Positions 1-6,808 of a stretch of DNA of 7,074 nucleotides are shown piece after piece. Numbering within the stretch: position 1 is the first letter of the stretch; each line of letters opens with the position of its first letter. The notes under the pieces were generated by a model. The model did no database searches, was not told the DNA's origin, and saw nothing but the letters and a program-made list of their open reading frames with translations. This stretch comes from Lentisphaerota bacterium (GTDB lineage Bacteria; Verrucomicrobiota; Lentisphaeria; Oligosphaerales; JAFGRS01): NCBI GenBank assembly GCA_012514865.1, contig JAAYZO010000012.1, forward strand, positions 1-7,074, given 5' to 3'. The translations under genes were made by a program, and so were the position numbers.

Positions 1-160
1 ACAGCCCGGAGTAGTCGGCGAGGTGCGCGGCCAGGCGCTCCTGGAGGCCCGCCTTCTCATCGTTCAGGACACGCATCTGCTCCTGGATCTGCAGGTAGCG
101 CTTCAGGATGCCCGCCACCTCCGGACTGACGCTGTGATCGTCCACGGCCGTGCCTCCCAT
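1..160 (-). CDS. Small coiled-coil protein of unknown function, cut by the left edge
   Basis: Only the first 53 residues are in the window; the rest lies beyond base 1. The frame opens with an ATG at 158-160, chosen because a strong Shine-Dalgarno GAGGTGA sits five bases upstream. A second in-frame ATG at 191-193 would add 11 residues (MGEPPRVEVTN) but has no comparable site. After a short acidic leader (residues 1-13), residues ~14-48 form a highly charged, probably helical segment (ILKRYLQIQEQMRVLNDEKAGLQERL) with coiled-coil-like spacing of Leu, Ile and Met. There is no signal peptide or membrane segment in the visible part, so it is probably cytoplasmic. I do not recognise the family. Similar helical leaders occur in many unrelated proteins, so no function is proposed. 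It lies ~365 bases beyond the oxidoreductase stop with its own possible promoter, so it is probably a separate transcription unit. Confidence 0.6.
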   Translation of the reverse strand, partial: MGGTAVDDHSVSPEVAGILKRYLQIQEQMRVLNDEKAGLQERLAAHLADYSGL

Positions 161-165
161 GTTGG

Positions 166-172
166 TCACCTC
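166..172 (-). promoter_or_regulatory. Ribosome binding site of the left-edge gene
   Basis: On the minus strand this reads GAGGTGA, a near-perfect match to the anti-Shine-Dalgarno complement, with five bases (CCAAC) before the ATG at 160. It decides the start in favour of 160 over the in-frame ATG at 193. Confidence 0.6.
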
Positions 173-209
173 AACCCGCGGCGGCTCTCCCATGTGACCG
201 CCATCGCTG

Positions 210-238
210 ACAGTACCCCCATGGCGGCGCGGAGACAA
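210..238 (-). promoter_or_regulatory. Possible sigma-70-type promoter for the left-edge gene
   Basis: Reading the minus strand, TTGTCT (233-238) and TACTGT (210-215) are separated by exactly 17 bases. The -35 box matches four of six consensus bases and the -10 box three of six, including the important first T, second A and last T. Transcription would start near 203 and leave a leader of ~43 bases before the ATG at 160. Position and spacing are good, box quality is moderate, and chance matches of this quality are common. Confidence 0.3.
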
Positions 239-322
239 GCCGCCGGCCTTGAACCCGGCCGCCCGTGATAGCGGCTCATCCGGCAAGTGCGTGCATGGCG
301 GTGTGACGCGCACGTTTTTGTC

Positions 323-473
323 GCAGACTTTCAGCCTGCAATGCGTACCATCCGGTGTTCCCAGGGCGTTGCCCTGGGCCGACGAATGATGCCCTTTCAG
401 GGCGCCGGAACGGCGGCCCGCAGGGAGGCGCCGCAGGCGATGTTTCGGTCTGCCATATCCGGCGTTCTACGCC
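323..473. repeat. REP-like cluster of short-loop hairpins between genes
   Basis: The ~330-base gap between the oxidoreductase and the left-edge gene has no convincing gene but is full of inverted repeats with three-base loops. They are: 323-329/333-339 (7 bp, one G:T pair, loop TTC); 360-367/371-378 (8 bp perfect, CCCAGGGC/GCCCTGGG, loop GTT); 391-395/399-403 (GCCCT/AGGGC, loop TTC); 403-407/411-415 (CGCCG/CGGCG, loop GAA); and 461-465/469-473 (GGCGT/ACGCC, loop TCT). Two GGCGCC sites (401-406, 427-432) flank part of it. The pattern of a CCCTGAAAGGG-type hairpin, a short spacer and a CCCAGGGC...GCCCTGGG hairpin resembles, from memory, dispersed repeats common in PVC-type genomes and often mis-called as small proteins. 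Such elements are associated elsewhere with REP-associated tyrosine transposases; none is in this window. A weak 4-bp hairpin (500-512) follows the oxidoreductase stop. No T-tract follows any stem, so no intrinsic terminator is called. Confidence 0.55.
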
Positions 474-524
474 AGGGATCTGGCTGAAGTGCACCGTTGC
501 CGGAAGAGCCGGAACTATCCGCTC

Positions 525-1907
525 TCAGCGCAGGAGGTGCGCGTTGGCGATCGAGACACCGCTGAGCAGCGATCCGACGATACCGAGGAAGCCCTGGTCG
601 GTGCCGCACAGGAAGAGATTCTCCAGACCGGTGGTGCCGTCGCGGCGTTTCTCGGGCGAGCCGTAGATAGCGCCGTTGGCGTGCCCGGTGTAGCGCCGGA
701 TCGTCCGCGGCGTGAACATCTCCCACTCCTGTACGGCCTTCCGGACTCCGGGCCAGCGCTGGTCCAGCCAGCCGATCTGGCTCTCGACGACGGCCGCCTT
801 CGTCCCGGCGTAGGCCGCGGTGTCAGCCGCGAGCCAGAAGGCGCCGTCGGCCAGGTGCGTCAGCCGGATCTGGCGGTCGGCATAGCCGCCCTCGCAACCG
901 ATGTAGTTGCCCGGACAGCACAGGACCATGCTGCGCAGGTCCACGGGCACCGCCGGCCGGGCGTAGTGGAAGACCGGCGTCTCGCTGATGAAATGCACGC
1001 AGCCGTCCAGGCCCAGCTCACGGGGCGGGCGATCCAGAAAGAGGAGCGTCTCGACATAGCCGAGCTCGCCGGGCACCGCCGGCGTCTCGCCCGGCACCGC
1101 CGGCTGGCAGAGCGCCTGCGTCTCACAGCGGCCGGCGCACGAGAGGACCGCCGGCGCCGTCAGGCGGGTGCCGTCGTCCAGACAGACGCCCGTCACCCGT
1201 CGGCCGTCGTGCTCGAGCGACGCCACGCCGCAGCCCAGACGGAGTTCGCCGGCGCCCTCCTCATAGCGCGCCAGGAGCAGCTTCAGCACCTGCGCCATGC
1301 CCAGGCGCGGCCGGCAGAAGCCCTCCAGGTAGAGGCTCTGGAAGAGGATGCAGAACTGATTGTAGTCCATGTCATGGGGCGTGGCATTGCCATAGAACAT
1401 CAGGGGCATCAGCAGCAGGTCGCAGAGGGCCGGCTCGCGGATGAACTCGACGAGGGCCTGCCGCGCCGACTGCGGCTGCAGGTTCAGCGCCAGGCTGTCG
1501 CGGCCGCGCACCTCCTCGACCAGGCGGCGGAAGCCGTCGATCTCGCCCGGGAAGGCCGCCGCGACGCTCGCCTCGAGCTCGGCGATGCCGTTGGCAAAGC
1601 GCAGGGTCGCCGCCGGGGTGCGGGTGTCGGACCAGGTCTGCGGGCAGAGCTCGAGGTCCGCCCGGCTCAGGCGCAACTGCCGCATGAGGCGGTTCAGCGG
1701 GGCGCTCTTCTCGCCGGGCGGCGCGCAGTTGGTGAGCGCGTGCAGGCCGACGTCGATGGCCCGGCCGCGCCGCCGGTAGTACGAGTTCATACCGCCGGGC
1801 AGGCGGTGCCGCTCGACGATGCAGACACGCTTGCCAAAGTGCGCCAGGCGTATGCCGGCGGCAATGCCGGACAGCCCGGCGCCGATGATGAGGACGTCGT
1901 AATCCAT
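525..1907 (-). CDS. Phytoene dehydrogenase/CrtISO-like FAD-dependent oxidoreductase
   Basis: This 460-residue flavoprotein belongs to the broad CrtI/CrtISO/retinol-saturase-like branch of the amine-oxidase superfamily. The N-terminal Rossmann fold shows the dinucleotide motif GAGLSG (9-14), the ribose-binding Glu at the end of strand two (E32), PGG (37-39) and the IDVGLHAL segment (51-58). The middle (~200-260) has the family pattern of a conserved Gly region, a 'GELRLGCGVASLEHDGRRVTGV' stretch and 'APAVLSCAG'. The C-terminal FAD-binding segment, LENLFLCGTDQGFLGIVGS (~428-446), closes the fold. Length is slightly below the ~490-510 of typical carotenoid desaturases. There is no signal peptide, and the protein is probably cytoplasmic or membrane-associated. 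It starts 39 bases after the ligase stop, so the two are probably co-transcribed; a GAGGG lies about six bases before the ATG. It has 16 cysteines, and PAVPGE is duplicated at 269-281. Substrate and reaction direction (desaturation, saturation or isomerisation) cannot be read from sequence, and no other carotenoid gene is present. Confidence 0.88.
   Translation of the reverse strand: MDYDVLIIGAGLSGIAAGIRLAHFGKRVCIVERHRLPGGMNSYYRRRGRAIDVGLHALTNCAPPGEKSAPLNRLMRQLRLSRADLELCPQTWSDTRTPAATLRFANGIAELEASVAAAFPGEIDGFRRLVEEVRGRDSLALNLQPQSARQALVEFIREPALCDLLLMPLMFYGNATPHDMDYNQFCILFQSLYLEGFCRPRLGMAQVLKLLLARYEEGAGELRLGCGVASLEHDGRRVTGVCLDDGTRLTAPAVLSCAGRCETQALCQPAVPGETPAVPGELGYVETLLFLDRPPRELGLDGCVHFISETPVFHYARPAVPVDLRSMVLCCPGNYIGCEGGYADRQIRLTHLADGAFWLAADTAAYAGTKAAVVESQIGWLDQRWPGVRKAVQEWEMFTPRTIRRYTGHANGAIYGSPEKRRDGTTGLENLFLCGTDQGFLGIVGSLLSGVSIANAHLLR
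1065..1104 (-). repeat. 21-bp in-frame tandem duplication inside the oxidoreductase gene
   Basis: The 19 bases from 1065 and the 19 bases from 1086 are identical except for one position, with a 21-base period. In the protein this gives PAVPGE-T-PAVPGE (residues 269-281), between the Rossmann-linked 'SCAGRCETQALCQ' segment and the strand 'LGYVETLLFLD'. The frame is kept, so the likely effect is a longer surface loop. Confidence 0.7.
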
Positions 1908-1928
1908 GCAGGCCCTCAGGATGGTGGC

Positions 1929-1945
1929 GGCCGCTGGCCGCGGCC
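1929..1945 (-). other. Hairpin in the ligase-oxidoreductase gap
   Basis: GGCCGC (1929-1934) and GCGGCC (1940-1945) form a perfect 6-bp stem with a five-base loop, beginning one base after the ligase stop codon (1947-1949). No T-run follows, so it does not look like an intrinsic terminator. In a transcript it could protect the upstream message or tune translation of the second gene, but at this GC content it may also be chance. Confidence 0.4.
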
Positions 1946-1946
1946 C

Positions 1947-4031
1947 TCAGTGTAGCCCGCTCACCGCCAAGGGCAAGTCTGTGTGGGCGCCGTACTGCTC
2001 GCGCAGGAGCCGCCGCATGACCTTGTTCGTAGCGGTCCGCGGCAGGGCCTCGACGATCACGACGTCGTGGATCTTGAACAGGCTGCTGTGTTCGGCGCGC
2101 AGCGCCTGCGCCAGATCGCGGCGCAGCCGCCGCGGCTCGAAAGTGACGCCGTGCTGCGGCGCCACGTAGAGCACCAGGCGGTCGGGGCCGCCCTCGGCCG
2201 GCGGCACGGCCACCGCCGCGACCTCGCGCACACCCGGCACCCCGCTGACGGCCTGCTCGATCTCGGCCGAGGCGACCTTGATGCCCTTGAGGTTCATCGT
2301 GTCATCGGCACGGCCCTGCGAGCGGTACCAGCCGCCCGGCAGGCGCTGCAGGCGGTCGCCATGGCGCCGCAGGAGTTCGCCGTGGGGACCCGTCGGCACG
2401 CCCTCGTAGTACACCTGGTCGTGGCTGCTGTTAAGGAGATGGTTGGAGAGCCCGACGGACGGCGGCACGAGGAACGCCTCGCCCTCCTCGGCGGGCTGGC
2501 CGTCGTCGTCGAGGATGGCGATGTCCAGGCCGAGGGCCGGGGTCGTGAACATCCCCGGCGCGGCCGGCTGGACCATGGTGCCGGTGATGTAGCTGCCGCC
2601 GACCTCGGTGCCGCCGCAGTACTCGATGACCGGCTTCCATCCCGCCAGCCACATCAGGTAGAGCATGTCCTCCGGCGAGGAGCACTCGCCGGTCGAGCTG
2701 AAGCGCCGCACCCGGCTCCAGTCGAGGCCCTCCATGCAGGCGCTGTGTCGCCAGCTCCGCACCAGCGTCGGCACCAGCCCGAGGAGGCTGACGCGGGCGT
2801 CCTGGACGAAGGCCCCAAAGGCGCGGCCGATCGGGTGGCCGCCGTAGATGGCCATGCAGGCACGGTTGATCAGCGTCGCGAAGATCAGCCAGGGGCCCAA
2901 CATCCAGGCCAGGCTCGTCGGCCAGGCCACGACGTCGTCGGGCTGAAGGTCGTGGTGCAGCCAGGCGTCGGCCGCGGCGCGTATCGGCGTGGTGTGCGTC
3001 CACGGAATCGCCTTCGGATCCCGCGTCGTGCCGGAGGAGAAGAGCACCTGCAGAACCGCCTCCGGCGCCATCGGCACCGGCTCGAAGGCCGTGCTCTCGG
3101 ACAGGAAGTCGTCCCAGGCGACCTCGCCCGGACGCAGCACGACCGCGCCACCGGGTTCGGCCGGCAGGACCACCATCGGCAACAGCGGGTTTGCCCGCAG
3201 GCGCTCGAGCAACGTCTCCGAGCCATGGGGATCGACCTGCTGCACGAGGATGATCCGGGCACCGCCCAGGCGCATCCGCCGTTCGGTCTCGGCCGCCGAG
3301 AACTGCTCCGCGACGGCCACCACCGCGCAGCCGGCCTTGACCACACCCAGGTAGGCGGCCACCGCCTCGGGCGTCATCGGCAAGGCCAGCGCGACGGCGT
3401 CGCCGGGGCGGCACCCGCGCGCCACCAGGCCGTTGGCGACACGGTTGCTCAGACGGTCCAGATCGCCGTAGGAGGTCGTGCGCAGCGCCCCGCCCGGCGC
3501 CTGGTAGAGCACCGCCGGACGCGCCGGGTCCGACTGAAAGCACGACGCGGCCAGATTCAGACGGGCGCCGGGGAACCACTCCGGGCGGCGCGGGTTGTCG
3601 CCGCCGCGGATGGCCGCCGGCGGCGTCGCCCAGCGTATGCCAAGGTGGCCGACCATGCGTTCCCAGAAGCCATCGCGGTGCTGCACCGACCAGCGCCACA
3701 GGGCCTCGTAGCCATCCAGGCCGATCCCGCGCCAGAGGCGCGCCACATTGGCGCGCGCGCAATCCTCATCGGCAGGCACCCAGGCCGGCGCCGGGCCGTC
3801 GGCGAGGTGCTCCCGGAAGACGTAGGTGTGGATGGCACGCTGCGCCGGGAACGGGCAGTCGGGGGTCAGCACCCGCGCCACCAGGTCGCGCCAGCGCCGG
3901 CACGGGTCTGCCTCCTGTGAGCCCGACAGCACGCGCTCGGCCAGGCTGTGCGCCGCGCCGGGCGTCAGCCCGGCCACCTCGAGCACGGTCACCAGCATCT
4001 CGATCTCAGTCGTCGACATAAGTCTGCTCAC
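1947..4031 (-). CDS. AMP-forming acyl-activating enzyme (acyl-CoA synthetase), plant AAE17/18-like
   Basis: An adenylate-forming ligase: it should convert a carboxylic acid, ATP and CoA to acyl-CoA via an acyl-AMP. Residues below count from the GTG at 4031. Residues ~1-100 are an extra helical N-terminal region. An acetyl-CoA-synthetase-type N-terminal segment follows (~115-165, ending EWFPGARLNLAASCF). The adenylation core shows the phosphate loop SSGTTRDPK (332-340), YCGGTEVGG (471-479) and the hinge region GRADDTMNLKGIKVASAEIE (573-592). The C-terminal domain has LPRTATNKVMRR with the predicted catalytic Lys670. The long N-terminus and Asn in place of the usual Gly before that Lys resemble, from memory, plant AAE17/18. 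The substrate is unknown; acetoacetyl- or acetyl-CoA synthetase are alternatives. There is no signal peptide. The start is uncertain. GTG 4031 has GGAGG ten bases upstream; GTG 4061 (704 residues) and ATG 4019 (690 residues) lack a good site. It sits upstream of the FAD oxidoreductase, probably in one transcript. Confidence 0.88.
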   Translation of the reverse strand: MSRLMSTTEIEMLVTVLEVAGLTPGAAHSLAERVLSGSQEADPCRRWRDLVARVLTPDCPFPAQRAIHTYVFREHLADGPAPAWVPADEDCARANVARLWRGIGLDGYEALWRWSVQHRDGFWERMVGHLGIRWATPPAAIRGGDNPRRPEWFPGARLNLAASCFQSDPARPAVLYQAPGGALRTTSYGDLDRLSNRVANGLVARGCRPGDAVALALPMTPEAVAAYLGVVKAGCAVVAVAEQFSAAETERRMRLGGARIILVQQVDPHGSETLLERLRANPLLPMVVLPAEPGGAVVLRPGEVAWDDFLSESTAFEPVPMAPEAVLQVLFSSGTTRDPKAIPWTHTTPIRAAADAWLHHDLQPDDVVAWPTSLAWMLGPWLIFATLINRACMAIYGGHPIGRAFGAFVQDARVSLLGLVPTLVRSWRHSACMEGLDWSRVRRFSSTGECSSPEDMLYLMWLAGWKPVIEYCGGTEVGGSYITGTMVQPAAPGMFTTPALGLDIAILDDDGQPAEEGEAFLVPPSVGLSNHLLNSSHDQVYYEGVPTGPHGELLRRHGDRLQRLPGGWYRSQGRADDTMNLKGIKVASAEIEQAVSGVPGVREVAAVAVPPAEGGPDRLVLYVAPQHGVTFEPRRLRRDLAQALRAEHSSLFKIHDVVIVEALPRTATNKVMRRLLREQYGAHTDLPLAVSGLH

Positions 4032-4041
4032 GGCGATGCCG

Positions 4042-4046
4042 CCTCC
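4042..4046 (-). promoter_or_regulatory. Possible ribosome binding site of the acyl-activating enzyme
   Basis: GGAGG on the minus strand lies ten bases before GTG 4031 and 22 bases before ATG 4019. The upstream GTG 4061 has no purine-rich site. The spacing is at the long end of normal, so it favours 4031 only moderately. Confidence 0.4.
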
Positions 4047-4070
4047 GGTCGTCGACGCCACGCAGCGAGG

Positions 4071-4113
4071 GCCGCCGCCGCGACGGCGGCATGCATGCCA
4101 CCGCCGGCCGGCG
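4071..4113. other. Palindrome cluster between the DUF4838 gene and the ligase gene
   Basis: This short gap holds three overlapping or adjacent dyads. GCCGCCG (4071-4077) pairs with CGGCGGC (4084-4090). GGCATGCATGCC (4088-4099) is a perfect 12-base palindrome, and CGCCGGCCGGCG (4102-4113) is another. The middle one is not pure G/C, so it is less likely to be a base-composition accident. A larger alternative arm, CGGCGG (4084-4089) with CCGCCG (4101-4106), would loop out the middle palindrome. It could be an operator or an RNA processing/stability structure. No T-tract is present, so it is not called a terminator. Confidence 0.4.
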
Positions 4114-4147
4114 ACCCGACGTCAGGATGCGGTCGCCCTCCTCCCTG

Positions 4148-6748
4148 TCACGGCGGGCCCGCGCGGGGCCCGGATTGGACGAGCCGGTCGGCACGGTGCG
4201 CCAGGAAGGGCGGCAGTTCCGGCCCGATCTCGATGGTGTAGTCTTCAAGGACGCCCTGGGTCGGCTTCTCAAAGGCCACCGACCAGGCCTTGCCGGCACG
4301 GCCCGGCGGCACCTCGACCGACAGGCTCTGCGGACCGCGGCTCGCCACTTCAGCCGTGGCCGCCTCGTTGCCCTCCGGATCGACGACGCGAAGGCGGACA
4401 TTCTCGCCCGGCCAGGTCGCCGACAGCGTCAGCGTGAAGGCCTTGAGACCCTCCGGAACCATGAAGAACACCGGCGCGGTCTCCGACACCCAGGCGACCT
4501 TCGGGCCGAGCAGGGCCGCGTGGTCGTTGCGGGCTGTCACCAGGGCGCGGTTGAGATTGCTCTGGACGAACAGGGCGCAGGTACCGGCACTCGGGGCCGG
4601 CACCACCAGGTCGATGGCCTCGCCGACCGCCACCTCGCCGCGCTCCAGGACGCGGTCGCCCGGGCCGACCACGACCCACTGCACCGGCGAGTCGTTGGCG
4701 CCGACGCGCTGGGCGCGCAGGCGGGCCCGGAACGCCTCGCCCGCAGCCAGGTCCGCCAGGATGGTGCCGCTGCCCCGCAGCGAGAAGGCCGGCTCGGGCT
4801 CGCCCAGCGGCGCGACCGGCGGGCTCAGGCCGTGCACCGGCGTGCCATCCCAGACCGCCGGCATGGCCCAACTGCGCCCCTCGATGGTCGAGGCAAAGGC
4901 GAGGTTCGAGAAGAAGCTGCCCTCGTGCTGTTCACGGAAGGCCGCCAGGTCGCGCAACGCCCGCCCGGCGGCAAAGGGCGACGCCTCGGCGTCGTCGCCG
5001 GCCACCACCGCCGCGACCTGCGCACAGAGTCGGGCATGCTCGAGACCGAGTTCAAGGAAGGCGACGCGTTGGGCGGCGACGCCGTCGGCACCGGCGGCAC
5101 GGCGCGCCTCGGCCAGAAGCCCCGCGGCGGCCGCGAAACTCGAGGGCGGGAAGAGCCGATGCGCGTCCTTCGCCAGGGTCGACCAGCGGCCGATGCCCGA
5201 GGCGCCCACCGCGCCCGGCGCCCCGAGGAGGGCCGTGGTGTGGGCCTCCCAGGTGTCGAAGTAGCGCCGCACCGCCGCCGCGGCCGGGCCGAAGCCGCTG
5301 TAGTACTCGGCGAGGATCTCGTCCAGGGGCTGCTCGGGACGGGTGTGCAGGCGCATCAGGACGTAGTTCGTGGGGCCCTGCGTCGCCCACTGGCCGGTCA
5401 GCGAATCGAAATCCGTGGCGCGCATGCCGTTCGCGGCCTCGAACTGGAACTCGTCGGCGAACTGGTGCACGTAGATGTAGGGCAGCACGTAGCCATGCAG
5501 GGTGTAGTTCGGACGAAGGAACAGGGTGCAGCCGGTCTGCCGCCAGCCCATCCACTGGTCCTTGACCCACTGCTGCTCCTCCGCCGAGCGCGGGAAGAAC
5601 AGATCGGGAACCGTCCCGACCAGGATATTCGGATGCAGGCGCAGCGCCGTCAGCGGCGGCGGCGCGTAGTTGACATAGGCATAGCCCATCACGATGGCCT
5701 GCGGGTCCTCCTGCACCGCCAGGTCGTGCAGGGCCTGCCAGAAGCGCGCATAGCGGTCCGAGACGACGCGCGGCCCGAAGCGCCGCGGTATCTCGGCCGG
5801 CTGCGGCCCATCCCAGGCCTGGCAGCGCTCGCACTCGCAGAGGCCGGCGATGTCATTCTCGCAGCCGTTGACATTGCGGGCGCCGGCGGGATTCTCAGCC
5901 CGGCCGGCCCGCCAGAGGTCGATGATATGGCGGTGCAGGGCGGGGTCGGAAACACACATCGAGAAGCGGCGACCCGGGCTGGTCGGGCCACGACGGCCGG
6001 CGACCAACTGGAACCACTCGGGATGTTCCTCGCCGTAGAGACCCCACCAGCTCTCGAAGGCGTGGCCATAGCGAAAGGGTGTGCTGCGACCGATGCGATG
6101 GCGCCTCAGGAAGACCTCCTGAGCCTGGCGGTACGCAGCCAGACCCGCCGGGGAGAAGCCGCGCGTCGGCGAGGGCCGCACGATCAGACCCGGGCGGACC
6201 TGGCGCTGCATCAGCCGCGGCGACAGGGTCTCGTCATAGGACGGCACCGCCACGGTGCGCCGCGACGGCACCACCGTGCCGAGTTCGCCCGGCCAGAGCC
6301 AGCGCACCTCCAGGACCCGCTCGAGGACCTCGTAGACACCCCAGAGGGTCCCCCCGCGCGTGTCCGCGTGCATCGGCGCGCCGTCGCCGTCATCACCGAC
6401 GATGAACAGCGCCGTCGCCGTGGTCAGGAGCCGGGTGCCCTCGGGCGGCAGGGCCGCGGCGTCGATACCCGCCGCAGCGGCCGCCGCGACCGGCCCGAGG
6501 TAGAGGCGCACACCCGCCGCCGGCGCCGCGTCCTCCGCGACCACCGGCAGGCTCACACCCGTCGCCAGGCGAAGGTGCTCGACCAGCTCCGCGGCCGCGT
6601 ACGACGCCAGCGGCGTCGGCGAGGCGGCCGTCACCACCACCGCCCGCGCCACGCCATCCTCAATCAGCACCAGCGGCGCCGACCGGGCCAGGCCCGACCA
6701 GAGAACCACCAGCACCGCCACCGCGCTGCACCAGGATCGGGTCATCAT
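4148..6748 (-). CDS. Secreted DUF4838 domain protein with glycoside-hydrolase-like N-terminal domain
   Basis: An 866-residue exported protein. Residues 1-23 are a Sec signal peptide (basic MTR, hydrophobic AVAVLVVLW, likely cut at ARS|A). Residues ~25-165 resemble the alpha-glucuronidase/hexosaminidase-type N-terminal domain. They include ASYAAAELVEHLRLATG, RLYLGP and the hallmark RGGTLWGVYEVLERVLEVRWLWPGELGTVVP (131-161). Residues ~205-505 match DUF4838: EEHPEWFQLVAGRRG (240-254), the FSMCVSDP segment, then NGCENDIAGLCECERCQAWDG (294-314), which holds four cysteines at 296, 304, 306 and 309. Residues ~640-845 are beta-rich, probably a carbohydrate-binding-like sandwich. The family is common in PVC bacteria and is presumed to act on extracellular polysaccharide; I know of no firmly proven activity. 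Two ATGs stand in tandem (6748, 6745), and GGAGG lies four and seven bases upstream, so 6745 may be the true start. It precedes the ligase by ~116 bases on the same strand. Confidence 0.9.
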   Translation of the reverse strand: MMTRSWCSAVAVLVVLWSGLARSAPLVLIEDGVARAVVVTAASPTPLASYAAAELVEHLRLATGVSLPVVAEDAAPAAGVRLYLGPVAAAAAAGIDAAALPPEGTRLLTTATALFIVGDDGDGAPMHADTRGGTLWGVYEVLERVLEVRWLWPGELGTVVPSRRTVAVPSYDETLSPRLMQRQVRPGLIVRPSPTRGFSPAGLAAYRQAQEVFLRRHRIGRSTPFRYGHAFESWWGLYGEEHPEWFQLVAGRRGPTSPGRRFSMCVSDPALHRHIIDLWRAGRAENPAGARNVNGCENDIAGLCECERCQAWDGPQPAEIPRRFGPRVVSDRYARFWQALHDLAVQEDPQAIVMGYAYVNYAPPPLTALRLHPNILVGTVPDLFFPRSAEEQQWVKDQWMGWRQTGCTLFLRPNYTLHGYVLPYIYVHQFADEFQFEAANGMRATDFDSLTGQWATQGPTNYVLMRLHTRPEQPLDEILAEYYSGFGPAAAAVRRYFDTWEAHTTALLGAPGAVGASGIGRWSTLAKDAHRLFPPSSFAAAAGLLAEARRAAGADGVAAQRVAFLELGLEHARLCAQVAAVVAGDDAEASPFAAGRALRDLAAFREQHEGSFFSNLAFASTIEGRSWAMPAVWDGTPVHGLSPPVAPLGEPEPAFSLRGSGTILADLAAGEAFRARLRAQRVGANDSPVQWVVVGPGDRVLERGEVAVGEAIDLVVPAPSAGTCALFVQSNLNRALVTARNDHAALLGPKVAWVSETAPVFFMVPEGLKAFTLTLSATWPGENVRLRVVDPEGNEAATAEVASRGPQSLSVEVPPGRAGKAWSVAFEKPTQGVLEDYTIEIGPELPPFLAHRADRLVQSGPRAGPP

Positions 6749-6752
6749 AGCG

Positions 6753-6757
6753 CCTCC
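6753..6757 (-). promoter_or_regulatory. Ribosome binding site of the DUF4838 gene
   Basis: GGAGG on the minus strand lies four bases before the first ATG (6748) and seven before the second (6745). The spacing slightly favours the second ATG, a difference of one residue. Confidence 0.6.
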
Positions 6758-6808
6758 GTGAGATCACCAGCCCCACACCTCCGGCCGATAAAGCCAACAG
6801 CACCGCCA

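Noticed and set aside
242..260. tRNA-like T-arm (GGGTTCAAG on the minus strand)
   Set aside because: No flanking acceptor, D or anticodon stems could be drawn around it.
23..268. 81-codon plus-strand frame at the left edge
   Set aside because: It is antisense to the left-edge minus-strand gene, which has a strong ribosome binding site, and it has no motif of its own.
276..494. Small minus-strand frame of 72 codons in the hairpin-rich gap
   Set aside because: It is a translation of the hairpin repeat itself (GPGQRPGNTG, YALQAESLRQ); such repeat-derived frames are often mis-annotated as proteins. No ribosome binding site was seen.
500..512. Intrinsic terminator after the oxidoreductase gene
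   Set aside because: CCGG-AAGAG-CCGG is only a 4-bp stem and no T-run follows on the minus strand.
489..1955. Long plus-strand open frame (488 codons) antisense to the oxidoreductase
   Set aside because: Its product is an Arg/Ala/Gly/Val-rich string with no recognisable domain, while the minus strand encodes a clear FAD-binding family. Long antisense frames are expected at this GC content.
2431..3762. 443-codon minus-strand frame overlapping the ligase in another frame
   Set aside because: It is a low-complexity Arg/Gly/Ala/Pro shadow of the ligase gene without its own motifs or ribosome binding site.
1983..3920. Long plus-strand open frame (645 codons) antisense to the ligase
   Set aside because: It has no domain pattern and His/Arg/Gln-rich shadow composition. 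The minus strand carries all the adenylation motifs.
4290..5264. 324-codon plus-strand frame antisense to the DUF4838 gene
   Set aside because: Ser/Arg/Ala-rich shadow with no recognisable domain, opposite a well-supported gene.
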